A stretch of 38,007 bases of DNA from Streptomyces sp. 8K308 (GCF_004348315.1 NZ_SMKC01000032.1:1-38007), one strand, 5' to 3'. Numbered from the stretch's first letter, positions 1 to 9,498 are shown. Translations and numbers: made by a program. Notes: a model not told the origin generated them from the sequence alone.

Positions 1-16
1 GGGTGAGGGACCGGAC

Positions 17-565
17 TCAGCCGGCCGCCGGCTCGCCGCCCATCAGCCGGGTGAAGGCGGTCGGGTCGGCGTCGAAGCCGCGCAGCCGCGAGTGGAACGA
101 CCAGGCGCCGAGCGCGTCCCTGGTGAACTCGGCGACGGTGGCGGCGGTGGAGCCCGCGACGGCCGCGAAGTCGCTCTCCGCCAGCGTCGTGTAGCCCTCG
201 CGGGCCCGGTAGCCGGCGCCCGAGAGGCCGCCGAAGGTGATCCGGCCGCTTCGCTGCTGGATGGCCACGCCCACCACCACCCGGACGAACTCGGGCGCCA
301 GCCGGTCCAGTTCCAGGACGATCACCTCGTCGTAGCCGAAGCCCTGGCCGGTGCGGCTGTCCCGGCTGAGGGTGATGGTGCCGTCGGGGGAGCGGCTGTC
401 GAAGTGCACCAGATAGGCCGGCTCGCCGTGGGGGTCGTTCGCCCGGTAGGTCGCGCCGATGAGGTCGACGTCGAGCGCCGGGGCGCCCAGCGGGGCAGGA
501 TCCCACCTGACCGCCACCTCGACCTTGCGGATGCCCTTGCTGGCGCCGCCGCTCGTACCGCCCAC
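17..565 (-). CDS. TerD-family stress protein
   Basis: A 182-residue protein resembling the TerD/TerZ/CABP family (tellurium-resistance and general stress proteins that bind calcium), usually about 190 residues. What shows this is the central stretch with a SPDGTI segment, then an RTGQGFGYDE acidic segment and a conserved beta-rich second half ending in a WSF-H-RL region. The N-terminus is shorter and more divergent than in classical TerD, which starts with a SKGGN-type motif. The start is GTG at 563-565, preceded by a strong GGAGGGGAG ribosome site about five bases away. It stands alone on the minus strand, divergent from the arabinofuranosidase gene, and I see no ter partners. The family is confident; the cellular role is unknown. 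It is probably unrelated to the catabolic operons beside it. Confidence 0.75.
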   Translation of the reverse strand: MGGTSGGASKGIRKVEVAVRWDPAPLGAPALDVDLIGATYRANDPHGEPAYLVHFDSRSPDGTITLSRDSRTGQGFGYDEVIVLELDRLAPEFVRVVVGVAIQQRSGRITFGGLSGAGYRAREGYTTLAESDFAAVAGSTAATVAEFTRDALGAWSFHSRLRGFDADPTAFTRLMGGEPAAG

Positions 566-716
566 GGAAACTCCCCTCCGAACCTTCAGTGACCTGGGGT
601 CTCACGTCCACGCCGAACTGTGGGAACGCGCAGTCCGGTTGTCCATACTGTCACGCTCGGCCCCGCCGCCGCCCGTAACGCGGAAGTTTCCCGCACGACC
701 CGGTGCAGAAATAGCC

Positions 717-735
717 TGTGACAGTACAATGTCAC
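717..735 (+). promoter_or_regulatory. Operator 1 (probable GntR site) over the operon 1 promoter
   Basis: The sequence GTGACAGTACAATGTCAC (718-735) is an inverted repeat with perfect six-base arms (GTGACA/TGTCAC) around six bases. It lies 50 bases upstream of the GH127 start. Bases 722-735, reverse-complemented, are identical to 11067-11080 in front of operon 2. The hexamer TACAAT (725-730) inside it resembles a -10 box, so a bound protein would block the promoter; no convincing -35 box is visible at the expected distance. The most likely binder is the FCD-type GntR regulator encoded at 13114. That assignment is inference from proximity and shared sites. Confidence 0.65.
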
Positions 736-785
736 CCGCTACATGCCGCCGAGGCGGCCCCTCCACTCCTTCAGACGGGAGCCCC

Positions 786-2729
786 ATGCCCGTTTCCGCC
801 CGTCCCAACCCGCCCGCTCCAGCGGTGCTCGCGACCACGCCCGCCGGCCGGCCGCTCGGCACCGGCGAGGCCGAGCTCACCGGCGGCCTCCTCGCCGCGT
901 GGCAGCGCCGTAACGCCGAGGCCACGCTGCCGCACGCCGTCCGCGAGATCACCCGGGCCGGCAACCTCACCAACCTGAGCCGCGCGGCGGGCGAGGCGGC
1001 CGAGGACGAGCCCTACCACGGTCGTTACCCATTCCTCGACACTGACGTGTACAAGACGATCGAGGGCCTTGTCTACGAGTTGGCCAGGGGCACCGCCGAC
1101 GCCGAGAGCGAGGCGTTCTACGCCGAGAGCGTCCGGCTGATCGAGCGCGCCCAGGCCGGGGACGGCTACCTCGGCAGCTACTTCCAGGGGCCGAACCCGG
1201 CCAAGACCCCCTGGTCCGACCTCGCCTGGGGGCACGAGCTGTACAACCTCGGCCACCTCATACAGGCCGCCGTCGCCGCCGCCCGCCAGCTCGACGACCA
1301 CCGACTGCTGCGCGTCGCCCGCCGCTTCGCCGACCTCGTCGTCCGGCGCTATGGGGACGAGGGCGACCCCGGCTACTGCGGCCACCCCGAGGTCGAGATG
1401 GCCCTGGTCGAACTCCACCGGGAGACCGGCGAGCCCGCCTACCTGCGCCAGGCCCAGCTCTTCGTCGACCGCCGCGGCTCGGGCCGGCTGAAGCACACCA
1501 TCTTCCCGCCCTCCTACTTCCAGGACGACCTCCCGCTGCGCGAACTGCCGTCCGCCACCGGCCATGCCGTCCGCATGACCTACCTGGCCACCGGCGCCAC
1601 CGACCTCGCGATCGAGACCGGCGACGCCGCGCTGCTCGCCCATCTCCAGGAGCTGTGGGACGACATGGTGGCCACCAAGCTCCATCTCAGCGGCGGCCTG
1701 GGCAGCCGTCACTCGGACGAGGCCGTCGGCGACCGCTACGAACTCCCGCCCGAGCGCGCCTACGCGGAGACCTGCGCCGCCATCGGCACCATGCAGTGGG
1801 GCTGGCGACTCTTCCTCGCCACCGGCCGGGCCGACGTCCTCGACACCGTCGAGCATGTGCTGTTCAACGCCTACGCCGTCGGCACCTCGCTCGACGGGCG
1901 CGCCTACTTCTACGACAACCCGCTCCAGCGCCGCCCCGACCACGACCAGCGCAGCGGCGCCGAGTCCGGCGGCGAACTCCTGCGCCGCGCCTGGTTCGGC
2001 TGCCCCTGCTGCCCGCCCAACATCGTCCGCTGGAACGCGCAGCTCCAGGACCACCTCGCCACCGCCGACGCCGACACCCTCACCATCGGCCTCTTCGCCG
2101 CCGCCCGGCTGCGCGCCGAACCGCTCACCGTCACCGTGGCCACCGACTACCCGTGGGACGGCCGGGTGACCGTCGAGGTCGAGGCGGCCGCCGACCGGCC
2201 CGTCACCCTCGCCCTGCGGGTCCCCGGCTGGGCCCGCGGCGCCACCGCCACGATCGGCGAAGCGCCCGCCGTGCCGGTCGACCCCGGCTGGCTGCGGCTC
2301 ACCCGCCCCTGGCAGCCGGGTGACCGCGTCGTCCTCGACCTGCCGACCCGGGTCCGGGCCGTCGCCTCCCACCCCCACCTCGACGCCACCCGCGGCACCC
2401 TCGCCCTGCTCCGCGGCCCCCTCGTCTACTGCCTCGAACAGCAGGACGCGGGCGCGCCCGTCGACGACATCCTGCTCGCCCCGGACGACCTCACGTCCAT
2501 CCACGAGCGCGTCGGCGACCCGCACCTCGGCCCCGACGTCACCACCCTCGTCGCCGAGTTGGCCACCGCGCCGCCCGCCACCCCGGAGCTCTACCCCGAG
2601 CTCATCCCCGACACCGGGCCAGACCCCCGGCCCACCGTGGCGCCCCGCGCGCCCGTCCGCCTCGTCCCCTACTTCCTGTGGGGCAACCGCGAGCCCGGCG
2701 CCATGCGCGTCTGGCTGCGCCGGTTCTGA
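786..2729 (+). CDS. GH127 beta-L-arabinofuranosidase
   Basis: A 647-residue protein of glycoside hydrolase family 127 (formerly DUF1680). The characterised member HypBA1 of Bifidobacterium longum removes beta-L-arabinofuranose from hydroxyproline-linked arabino-oligosaccharides of extensin-type glycoproteins. The zinc-thiolate active site is complete. E328 and C330 (AETCA) and C409 match the zinc ligands, C408 in FGCPCCP matches the nucleophilic cysteine, C406 is also kept, and E312 (SDEAVGD), 16 residues before E328, matches the acid/base. There is no signal peptide, so it should act on imported substrate in the cytoplasm. I chose ATG 786 because GGGAG lies just before it; the frame is open further upstream, but that stretch crosses the operator. 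It is the first gene of operon 1, 82 bases before the ABC importer. GH127 also includes other specificities, so the exact glycoside is inferred from context. Confidence 0.88.
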   Translation: MPVSARPNPPAPAVLATTPAGRPLGTGEAELTGGLLAAWQRRNAEATLPHAVREITRAGNLTNLSRAAGEAAEDEPYHGRYPFLDTDVYKTIEGLVYELARGTADAESEAFYAESVRLIERAQAGDGYLGSYFQGPNPAKTPWSDLAWGHELYNLGHLIQAAVAAARQLDDHRLLRVARRFADLVVRRYGDEGDPGYCGHPEVEMALVELHRETGEPAYLRQAQLFVDRRGSGRLKHTIFPPSYFQDDLPLRELPSATGHAVRMTYLATGATDLAIETGDAALLAHLQELWDDMVATKLHLSGGLGSRHSDEAVGDRYELPPERAYAETCAAIGTMQWGWRLFLATGRADVLDTVEHVLFNAYAVGTSLDGRAYFYDNPLQRRPDHDQRSGAESGGELLRRAWFGCPCCPPNIVRWNAQLQDHLATADADTLTIGLFAAARLRAEPLTVTVATDYPWDGRVTVEVEAAADRPVTLALRVPGWARGATATIGEAPAVPVDPGWLRLTRPWQPGDRVVLDLPTRVRAVASHPHLDATRGTLALLRGPLVYCLEQQDAGAPVDDILLAPDDLTSIHERVGDPHLGPDVTTLVAELATAPPATPELYPELIPDTGPDPRPTVAPRAPVRLVPYFLWGNREPGAMRVWLRRF

Positions 2730-2811
2730 CGACAACCAGAGCCCCAGACGACCCATCCCCCATCGCCGCCCTGGAACGCCCCGGCGCCAGCGGCCTGCGA
2801 AAGGAACCCGA

Positions 2812-4530
2812 GTGAAGAGAACCGTCCTCGCCACGGCCGCGGCCATCACCGCCGCCGTGCTCACCCTCGGCGCCTGTTCCAACGGCGGCCCCGGCGGCGG
2901 CGCCGACTCCGACGGCGACTCCGTCTCCTACACGGACACCCCGGAGCGCGGCGGAACGGTCTACGTGCTGCAGAACGCCGACTTCTCCTACCTGGACCCG
3001 GCCCGCGGCTTCGACGGCGGCGTCAACAACTTCTACCGCCTCGTCTACCGCACCCTGACCACCCCGGCCCCGGGCAACTCCGACGACCCCTCGGCCGTCG
3101 TCCCCGACCTCGCCACCGACCTTGGCACCCCCTCCGAGGACGGCCTCACCTGGACCTTCACCCTCAAGGAGGGTGTCCGCTTCCAGGACGGCACCCCCAT
3201 CACCTCCGCCGACGTCAAGTTCGGCGTATCCCGCGCCTGGGACCCGGAGATCGGCATCGGCTCGCCCTACGCCCGGCAGGTCATCGACGCGCCCGAGGGC
3301 TACGAGGGCCCCTACCGGTCGGGCCCGCTGGACACCATCGAGACCCCCGACGAGCGCACCATCGTCTTCCACCTCAGGGAGCCGTTCCCCGAGTTCGGCT
3401 CGGTCGTCGCGCAGAACAGCTTCGTGCCGTTCCCCGAAGGCACCGGCGCCGGCGACGAGTTCATCAACGAGATCATCGCCTCCGGGCCCTACCGCCTCGA
3501 CTCATACACCCCGGGCAGCTCGATCCGGCTGGTCCGCAACGAGGAGTGGGACCCCGAGACCGACGACGTGCGCGAGGCCTACCCCGACCGCTGGGAGTTC
3601 GTCATCGGCCTCGACGCGGCCACCATCGACGAGCGGCTGCTCGCCGGCCAGGGCTCCGACGTGAACGCCATCTCCCTCACCATCCAGCCCGCCACCCTGC
3701 CCCGCGTCCAGACACCCCAACTCCAGGACCGGCTGCAGCGGATGGAGGGCATCTGCCAGACCTACATGGGCCTCAACACCACCAGGGAACCGTTGAACGA
3801 CGTCCGGGTCCGGCAGGCCATCAACTACGCCGTCGACCGCGCGGCCGTGCAGAACGCCAGCGGTGGCACCCAGTTCGCCGACATCTCCACCACCATCCTG
3901 CCCGAGACCGTCTCCGGCCACCGCGACTACGACCTCTACCCCAGCGAGGGACACCGGGGCGACCTGGACGCCGCCCGGGCCCTGCTGGAAGAGGCCGGCT
4001 ACGGCGACGGCTTCCAGATGACCCTCGACATCCGCTCCCAGCCCAAGATGCGGGCCCAGGCCGAGGCCATCCAGCAGTCGCTCGAACCCCTCGGCATCGA
4101 CATCGAGCTCAACGTCATCGACGTCTCCTCCTACTACCAGACCATCGGCACCCCGGAGCTCCAGCACGACGCCGCCATCACCGGCTGGTGCCCCGACTGG
4201 GCCTCCTCCGCGAGCACCTTCCTGCCGCCGCTCTTCGACGGCCGCGGCATCACCGAGATCGGCAACCCCAACCTCGCCCAGCTGAACGACGAGACCATCA
4301 ACGCCCGGATCGACGAGATCCGCGCCATGACCGACCTGGAGGCCGCCAACGAGCAGTGGGGCCTGCTCGACGAGGAGATCATGGAACTCGCCCCGATCGT
4401 GCCGCTCGCGGTCGAGTCCGGGATCACCCTGCCCGGCGAGAACATCACCGGCATCTACCCCAACCCCGGCTCGGCCAGCGGCGGCATCGACTTCGTCCTC
4501 GTCGGCCTGCGGGACCCAGAGCGGGGCTGA
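2812..4530 (+). CDS. Peptide-type ABC transporter substrate-binding lipoprotein
   Basis: A 572-residue extracellular solute-binding protein of family 5 (DppA/OppA/NikA type). It begins with a lipoprotein signal: KR, a hydrophobic stretch and a LGAC lipobox with the lipidated cysteine at residue 22, followed by a Gly/Ser/Asp-rich tether. The mature part has family features such as ERGGTVY, a YLDPARGFD region, an LKEGVRFQDGTPITSADV segment near residues 117-136, and a VRQAINYAVDR segment. The start is GTG 2812 with AAGGAA upstream; no ATG gives a better signal sequence. It would capture a peptide or glycopeptide outside the membrane for the permeases encoded next. Family 5 proteins also bind oligosaccharides and glycoconjugates, so an arabinosylated hydroxyproline peptide is plausible given the neighbours, but ligand identity cannot be read from sequence. 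Confidence 0.92.
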   Translation: MKRTVLATAAAITAAVLTLGACSNGGPGGGADSDGDSVSYTDTPERGGTVYVLQNADFSYLDPARGFDGGVNNFYRLVYRTLTTPAPGNSDDPSAVVPDLATDLGTPSEDGLTWTFTLKEGVRFQDGTPITSADVKFGVSRAWDPEIGIGSPYARQVIDAPEGYEGPYRSGPLDTIETPDERTIVFHLREPFPEFGSVVAQNSFVPFPEGTGAGDEFINEIIASGPYRLDSYTPGSSIRLVRNEEWDPETDDVREAYPDRWEFVIGLDAATIDERLLAGQGSDVNAISLTIQPATLPRVQTPQLQDRLQRMEGICQTYMGLNTTREPLNDVRVRQAINYAVDRAAVQNASGGTQFADISTTILPETVSGHRDYDLYPSEGHRGDLDAARALLEEAGYGDGFQMTLDIRSQPKMRAQAEAIQQSLEPLGIDIELNVIDVSSYYQTIGTPELQHDAAITGWCPDWASSASTFLPPLFDGRGITEIGNPNLAQLNDETINARIDEIRAMTDLEAANEQWGLLDEEIMELAPIVPLAVESGITLPGENITGIYPNPGSASGGIDFVLVGLRDPERG

Positions 4531-4531
4531 G

Positions 4532-5485
4532 ATGACCGTCCTCCCCACCGAGTTGGAGGTCGTGGAGCAGGGCGCGCCGCCGGCGAAGGCCGGCGGCGCC
4601 CCCGGCGCCCGCCCGCTGCGCGTGCTCACCCGCGACCCCGGAGCCCTGCTCGCCGGCGGCTACATCCTGCTGATCGTGCTGATGGCCCTGTTCGCGCCGC
4701 TGATCGTCAGGCTCAGCGGCTGGGGCCCCTACGACTTCGACCAGCAGGCCATCGACCCCGACCTCGCCGGCATGCCGCTGGGCGGCTGGGGCGGCGCCGG
4801 TGGCGACCACTGGTTCGGCGTCGAACCCGGCAGCGGCCGCGACATCTTCGCCCGCATCGTCTACGGCGCCCGCGTCTCCATGCTGATCGCGCTCTCCGCC
4901 ACCGCGCTGACCACCCTGCTCGGCGTCGTCCTCGGCATGCTCGCCGGCTACCTCGGCGGCCGCGTCGACTGGGTGATCTCCCGTGTCATGGACTTCCTGA
5001 TGGCCTTCCCCGCGCTGATCTTCATGATCGCCATTCTCTCGGCGCTCCCGGTCGGCAGCCGCTCGGTGACGCTGGTCGTCGTCATCTCGCTGTTCGGCTG
5101 GCCCTACCTGGCGCGCGTCGTGCGCGGGCAGACCATGTCGCTCGCCCAGCGCGAGTTCGTGGAGGCCGCCCGCGCCTCGGGCGCAGGCAGCGCCACCATC
5201 GTGTTCCGCGAGATCCTGCCCAACCTGCGCTCCACCATCATCGTGCTGACCACGCTGGCCATCCCCGGCTACATCGGCACCGAGGCCGGCCTGTCGTTCC
5301 TCGGCGTCGGCGTCGTGCCGCCCACCCCCTCCTGGGGCCAGATGATCGCCTCCTCCGTCAACTGGTACACCGTCGTGCCCACCTACTTCGCCATCCCCGG
5401 CGCCTTCCTCTTCCTCCTGGTGCTCTCCTTCACCGTCCTCGGCGACCGGCTGCGCGCCGTCCTCGACCCGGGAGGGCCGCGCTGA
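4532..5485 (+). CDS. ABC transporter permease, DppC type
   Basis: A 317-residue inner-membrane permease of the DppC/OppC class, with a hydrophobic segment near residues 40-60, then a periplasmic-side region carrying GGDHWFGVEPGSGRDIFARI (typical of DppC) and about five further membrane segments. The cytoplasmic EAA loop that contacts the ATPase is visible as EFVEAARASGAG followed by REILPN. It starts one base after the binding-protein stop and overlaps the next permease by one base (TGATG). The order DppC then DppB is the reverse of the usual dpp/opp arrangement. With the 5485 permease and the two ATPases it should form the translocation channel. Confidence 0.93.
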   Translation: MTVLPTELEVVEQGAPPAKAGGAPGARPLRVLTRDPGALLAGGYILLIVLMALFAPLIVRLSGWGPYDFDQQAIDPDLAGMPLGGWGGAGGDHWFGVEPGSGRDIFARIVYGARVSMLIALSATALTTLLGVVLGMLAGYLGGRVDWVISRVMDFLMAFPALIFMIAILSALPVGSRSVTLVVVISLFGWPYLARVVRGQTMSLAQREFVEAARASGAGSATIVFREILPNLRSTIIVLTTLAIPGYIGTEAGLSFLGVGVVPPTPSWGQMIASSVNWYTVVPTYFAIPGAFLFLLVLSFTVLGDRLRAVLDPGGPR

Positions 5486-6480
5486 TGGCCCGCTACCTGC
5501 TCGTGCGCCTCTCCGGCGTCCTGCTGATCCTGCTGCTCGTCTGCCTGTTCACCTTCAGCATCTTCTTCGTCCTCTCGCCCGACCCCGCCGTGCAGATCTG
5601 CGGCAAGAACTGCACGCCCGAGCTGATCGACCGCATCCGCACCAACCTCGGCCTCGACGAGCCGCTGTTCGCCCAGTTCACCAGCTTCGTCGGCGGCCTC
5701 TTCGCCGGCCGCACCTACGGCGTCGGCGAGAGCGCCGTGCACTGCGCCGCGCCCTGCTTCGGCTACTCGTTCCAGTCCAGCCAGCCCGTCTGGGAGATGA
5801 TCAGCGACCGCCTCCCGGTCTCCGTCACCCTCGCCACCGGCGCCGCCGTGCTGTGGCTGCTCGCCGGCGTCGTCGGCGGCCTGATCGGCGCCCTCAAGCA
5901 GGGCACCTGGTGGGACCGGAGCGCCATGGTGGTGGCCCTGGCCGGGCTCTCCGTCCCCAACTACGTCTTCGCCCTCCTCCTCCAGTACGTGCTGGTGGTC
6001 GAGCTCGAATGGCTGCCCTTCCCACAGGCCGTCGCCTTCGGCGACGACCCGGCGCTCTGGTTCCAGAGCTACCTGATGCCCTGGATCGTGCTCGCCTTCG
6101 CCTACGCGTCCGTCTACGCCAGGCTCACCCGGGCCAACGTCATCGACACCCTCGCGGAGAACTTCGTGCGCACCGCCCGCGCCAAGGGCCTGCCAAGGCA
6201 ACAGGTGATCCGCCGGCACGCGCTGCGGCCCGCGCTCACCCCGATCGCCACCATCTTCGGCATGGACTTCGCCGGGCTGCTCGGCGGCGCCCTCATCACC
6301 GAGACCGTCTTCGGCCTCAACGGCATCGGCAAGATGACCGCCGACGCCATCGGCCGCAACGACCAACCGGTGATCATGGGCGTCACCCTGCTGGCCGCCG
6401 CCTTCGTCGTCGTCGGCAACGTCGTCGTCGACCTCGTCTACACGGCACTCGACCCGAGGGTGAGGCTGACCGTCGCATGA
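5485..6480 (+). CDS. ABC transporter permease, DppB type
   Basis: A 331-residue permease of the DppB/OppB class. The N-terminal membrane helix leads into the characteristic RTNLGLDEPLFAQF segment, then a large extracytoplasmic loop, then five hydrophobic segments and the EAA loop (ENFVRTARAKGLP, followed by LRPALTPIAT). The extracytoplasmic part holds two cysteine pairs, CGKNC near residues 33-37 and CAAPC near 88-92, which could form disulfides. I have the impression that this pattern is common in actinomycete members. Its stop overlaps the start of the first ATPase as ATGA, so the importer genes are translationally coupled. Confidence 0.93.
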   Translation: MARYLLVRLSGVLLILLLVCLFTFSIFFVLSPDPAVQICGKNCTPELIDRIRTNLGLDEPLFAQFTSFVGGLFAGRTYGVGESAVHCAAPCFGYSFQSSQPVWEMISDRLPVSVTLATGAAVLWLLAGVVGGLIGALKQGTWWDRSAMVVALAGLSVPNYVFALLLQYVLVVELEWLPFPQAVAFGDDPALWFQSYLMPWIVLAFAYASVYARLTRANVIDTLAENFVRTARAKGLPRQQVIRRHALRPALTPIATIFGMDFAGLLGGALITETVFGLNGIGKMTADAIGRNDQPVIMGVTLLAAAFVVVGNVVVDLVYTALDPRVRLTVA

Positions 6481-7337
6481 CCACGCCCCTGTTGGAGGTC
6501 CAGGACCTCACCATCGCCTTCCCCACCCCGGGCGGCGGCAGCACCGAGGTGGTCAGCGGCCTCGACTTCGCCCTGGAACCCGGCGGCTCGCTCGGCATCG
6601 TCGGCGAGTCGGGCTCCGGCAAGTCCATGACCAGCCTGGCCGTCATGGGCCTGCTGCCGACCAACGCCCGGCTCACCGGCCACATCAGGCTGGCCGGCGA
6701 GGAGATCGCGGGACTGCCGGACCGCCGCATGCGGCGGATCCGCGGCGACCGGATCGCGATGGTCTTCCAGGACCCGCTCTCCTCGCTCAACCCCTACTAC
6801 ACCGTCGGCTTCCAGATCGAGGAGGCCTACCGCGCCCACCGCCCCAAGGTGACCCGCCGCGAGGCGCGCCGGGTCGCCGTCGAGGCCATGGATCGCGTGC
6901 GGATCCCCGAGGCGGCCCGCCGCGCCGGCCACTACCCGCACCAGTTCTCCGGCGGCATGCGACAGCGCGTCATGATCGCCATCGCGCTCTCCACGGAACC
7001 CGACCTGCTGATCGCCGACGAGCCCACCACCGCGCTCGACGTCACCGTCCAGGCACAGATCCTCGCGCTGCTCAAGGAGATCCAGCGGGACACCGGGACC
7101 GGGCTCGTGCTCATCACCCACGACCTGGCCGTGGTCAGCGAGATGGTCGACGACGTGGTCGTGATGCGCGCCGGACGCTGCGTCGAACACGCCCCGGTCG
7201 CCCGGCTGTTCTCCGACCCCCGGCACCCCTACACCCGCGCCCTGCTGGACGCCGTGCCCCGGCTCGACGACGAGGTCGGCGAGCTGCGCACCGTCGAGAC
7301 GGCGGCGCCCGACACCCCGCGGGAAGGCGAACGATGA
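6477..7337 (+). CDS. ABC transporter ATP-binding protein, DppD type
   Basis: A 286-residue ATPase of the peptide/nickel importer class. Walker A is GESGSGKS at residues 43-50, the signature is FSGGMRQR, Walker B is [12 protein letters not shown], and the switch histidine lies in LITHDLAVV. The C-terminal [12 protein letters not shown] segment is the oligopeptide-transporter C-terminal motif. The start ATG overlaps the permease stop (ATGA), and its own end overlaps the next ATPase in the same way. It should pair with the 7334 product as a heterodimer driving import through the two permeases. Confidence 0.93.
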   Translation: MTTPLLEVQDLTIAFPTPGGGSTEVVSGLDFALEPGGSLGIVGESGSGKSMTSLAVMGLLPTNARLTGHIRLAGEEIAGLPDRRMRRIRGDRIAMVFQDPLSSLNPYYTVGFQIEEAYRAHRPKVTRREARRVAVEAMDRVRIPEAARRAGHYPHQFSGGMRQRVMIAIALSTEPDLLIADEPTTALDVTVQAQILALLKEIQRDTGTGLVLITHDLAVVSEMVDDVVVMRAGRCVEHAPVARLFSDPRHPYTRALLDAVPRLDDEVGELRTVETAAPDTPREGER

Positions 7338-8197
7338 CCGGCACCGCACCCCTGCTCACCGCCCGCGGCCTGGTCCGCGAATTCACCCTGCGCGGCGGCG
7401 CCCCCTTCGCCCGGCGGCCCGTGTTGCGCGCCGTCGACGGCGTCGACCTCGACCTGCGCCCGGGCGAGACCCTGGCGCTGGTCGGCGAGTCGGGCTCCGG
7501 CAAGTCCACCACCGCCCGGCTCGTCGCCCGGCTCCTCGACACCACGGCCGGCACCGTCGAGTTCGAGGGCGAGGACGTCACCCGCCGCACCGGCGCGGCC
7601 CTGCACCACTTCCGCTCCGGAGTCCAGGTGGTCTTCCAGGACCCCTACTCCTCCCTCAACCCCCGGCACACCGTCGAACGCATCGTGACCGCGCCCCTCA
7701 CCTACCAGGGCCGCGAAGTCCCCGGCGGCGCCCGCGCGTTCACCCGGGCCCTGATGGAACGCGTCGGCCTCGACCCCGACCACTCCACCCGCTACCCGGC
7801 CCAGTTCTCCGGCGGGCAGGCCCAACGCATCGGCATCGCCCGCGCGTTGGCCGCCCGGCCGAAGGTGGTGATCTGCGACGAGGCCGTCTCCGCGCTCGAC
7901 GTGTCCGTGCAGGCCCAGGTGATCAACCTGCTGCGCCGACTGCAACGTGAGGAGGGGCTCAGCTACCTGTTCATCGCCCACGACCTCGCCGTGGTCCGCC
8001 AACTCGCCGACCGCGTCGCCGTGATGCACCAGGGCCGGGTCGTCGAGAGCGGCGACCGCGACGCCGTCTTCGGCGCGCCCCAGCACGAGTACACCCGCAC
8101 CCTGCTGGCCGCCGTGCCCCGGATACGCGCCGAGTGGGAGGCCGCCCGCCGGGCCCGCGCACGCGAACGAGGCGACAGCGGAGGAGACAGCGCATGA
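7334..8197 (+). CDS. ABC transporter ATP-binding protein, DppF type
   Basis: A 287-residue second ATPase of the peptide importer. Walker A is GESGSGKST (51-59), the signature is FSGGQAQR, Walker B reads VVICDEAVSALDVS, and the switch histidine is in IAHDLAVV. The residue after the Walker B glutamate is alanine where proline is usual; this variant keeps the catalytic glutamate and should not prevent activity. The HEYTRTLLAAVPR segment is the C-terminal oligopeptide-transporter motif. It ends in a basic Arg/Ala-rich tail and overlaps the following hydrolase gene by four bases (ATGA), which ties transport to the peptidases. Confidence 0.93.
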   Translation: MTGTAPLLTARGLVREFTLRGGAPFARRPVLRAVDGVDLDLRPGETLALVGESGSGKSTTARLVARLLDTTAGTVEFEGEDVTRRTGAALHHFRSGVQVVFQDPYSSLNPRHTVERIVTAPLTYQGREVPGGARAFTRALMERVGLDPDHSTRYPAQFSGGQAQRIGIARALAARPKVVICDEAVSALDVSVQAQVINLLRRLQREEGLSYLFIAHDLAVVRQLADRVAVMHQGRVVESGDRDAVFGAPQHEYTRTLLAAVPRIRAEWEAARRARARERGDSGGDSA

Positions 8198-9498
8198 CGG
8201 CCGCCCCTGACCCCGACCCCGGCTACCCGCTGCGCGGCCTGTGGATCCGCGAGCACCGCGTCACCGCCCCGCTCGACTGGGCGGCCCCCGACGAGCGCGT
8301 CGTCGAGGTCTTCGCCCGCGAGGCCGTCGACCCCGAGCGGCGCGCCGAGGACCTGCCGCTGCTCCTGTACCTCCAGGGCGGCCCCGGCGGGCGCTCGCCC
8401 CGCCCCCTCGACCGGTCAGGATGGCTCGGCGAGGCGCTCGACCACTACCGGGTGGTGCTGCTCGACCAGCGCGGCACCGGCCGCTCGAGCCCGATCGACG
8501 GCACCGTCATGGCGGCACTCGGCTCGGGCGAGGCCGGCGCCGAACTCCTCGCCCACCACCGGGCCGACTCGATCGTCGCGGACGCCGAACACCTGCGGCG
8601 CACGATCTACGGCGGCCGGCGCTGGGCCACCCTCGGCCAGAGCTACGGCGGCTTCCTCACCCTCACCTATCTCTCCCGCGCCCCCGAGGCGTTGACCGCC
8701 TGCTACGTCACCGGCGGGCTGCCCGGGCTGCCGCCCGACGCGGCCGAGGTCTACCGCCGCACCTATCCCAGGGTGGCCGGCAAGAACCGCGAGTTCTACC
8801 GGCGTTACCCGGGCGACGCGGACATCGCGGCGGCCGTCGCCGACCTGCTCGCCGAGCGCGACGTCCGGCTGCCGGACGGCGACCGGCTCACCGTCCACCG
8901 CTTCCAGTCGCTCGGCCTCGACCTCGGCATGAAGCCCGGCATGGAACGGCTGCACTGGCTGCTCGAGGACGCCTTCGCCGCGCCGGGCCGGCTCTCCGAC
9001 ACCTTCCTCGAACAGGTCATGACGCGGACGTCGAGCGCCGCCAACCCGCTGTTCTGGACCCTCCAGGAGTCCATCTACGGCCACGGCGCGAACAGCCCCA
9101 CCGGCTGGGCAGCCCAGCGCGAGCGCGCCGACCACCCCGAGTTCGCCCCGGACGCCAGGCCGCTGTTCTTCACCGGGGAGATGGCCTACCCCTGGATGAC
9201 CACCGAGATCAGGGCGCTGCGCCCGTTCCACGCCGCCTGCGAGGCGCTGGCCGCCCGCACCGACTGGCCGCCGCTCTACGACCTGGACCGACTCGCCGCC
9301 AACGAGGTGCCGCTGGCCGCCGCCGTCTACCACGACGACATGTACGTGGACGCGGGCCTCTCCCTGGCCACCGCGGCCCGGGTCGGCAACACCCAGGTCC
9401 TGATCACCAACGAACACGAGCACGACGGGCTCGCCTCGGGCCGGGTCCTCTCCCGGCTGCGCGAGCTGATCCGCGACCGAGGAGGAGAACGGCGATGA
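8194..9498 (+). CDS. Prolyl aminopeptidase-like alpha/beta hydrolase (S33)
   Basis: A 434-residue alpha/beta hydrolase of peptidase family S33 (proline iminopeptidase group, which removes N-terminal proline or hydroxyproline). The oxyanion region LYLQGGPGG (residues 59-67) matches the family HGGPG motif with Gln in place of His. LLDQRGTGRSSP follows, and GQSYGG carries the nucleophile Ser150. A distal DDMYVDAG segment and the NEHEHDG segment near the C-terminus supply candidate catalytic Asp and His. There is no signal peptide, so it is cytoplasmic. I chose ATG 8194 because it overlaps the ATPase stop (ATGA) and follows GGAGGAG. Co-transcription with an Xaa-Pro aminopeptidase suggests trimming of imported proline/hydroxyproline-rich peptides. 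The broader alternative is a generic S33 aminopeptidase. Confidence 0.85.
   Translation: MTAAPDPDPGYPLRGLWIREHRVTAPLDWAAPDERVVEVFAREAVDPERRAEDLPLLLYLQGGPGGRSPRPLDRSGWLGEALDHYRVVLLDQRGTGRSSPIDGTVMAALGSGEAGAELLAHHRADSIVADAEHLRRTIYGGRRWATLGQSYGGFLTLTYLSRAPEALTACYVTGGLPGLPPDAAEVYRRTYPRVAGKNREFYRRYPGDADIAAAVADLLAERDVRLPDGDRLTVHRFQSLGLDLGMKPGMERLHWLLEDAFAAPGRLSDTFLEQVMTRTSSAANPLFWTLQESIYGHGANSPTGWAAQRERADHPEFAPDARPLFFTGEMAYPWMTTEIRALRPFHAACEALAARTDWPPLYDLDRLAANEVPLAAAVYHDDMYVDAGLSLATAARVGNTQVLITNEHEHDGLASGRVLSRLRELIRDRGGERR

Noticed and set aside
459..785. Upstream extension of the GH127 frame
   Set aside because: It runs over the TerD gene start, the operator and the likely promoter, and lacks any family similarity; ATG 786 has a ribosome site.
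771..2882. Long open frame on the minus strand opposite the GH127 gene (about 700 codons)
   Set aside because: Its product is a Gly/Val/Asp-rich low-complexity sequence with no recognisable motif, a common artefact of antisense frames in high-GC genes. The plus-strand frame has a full active site.
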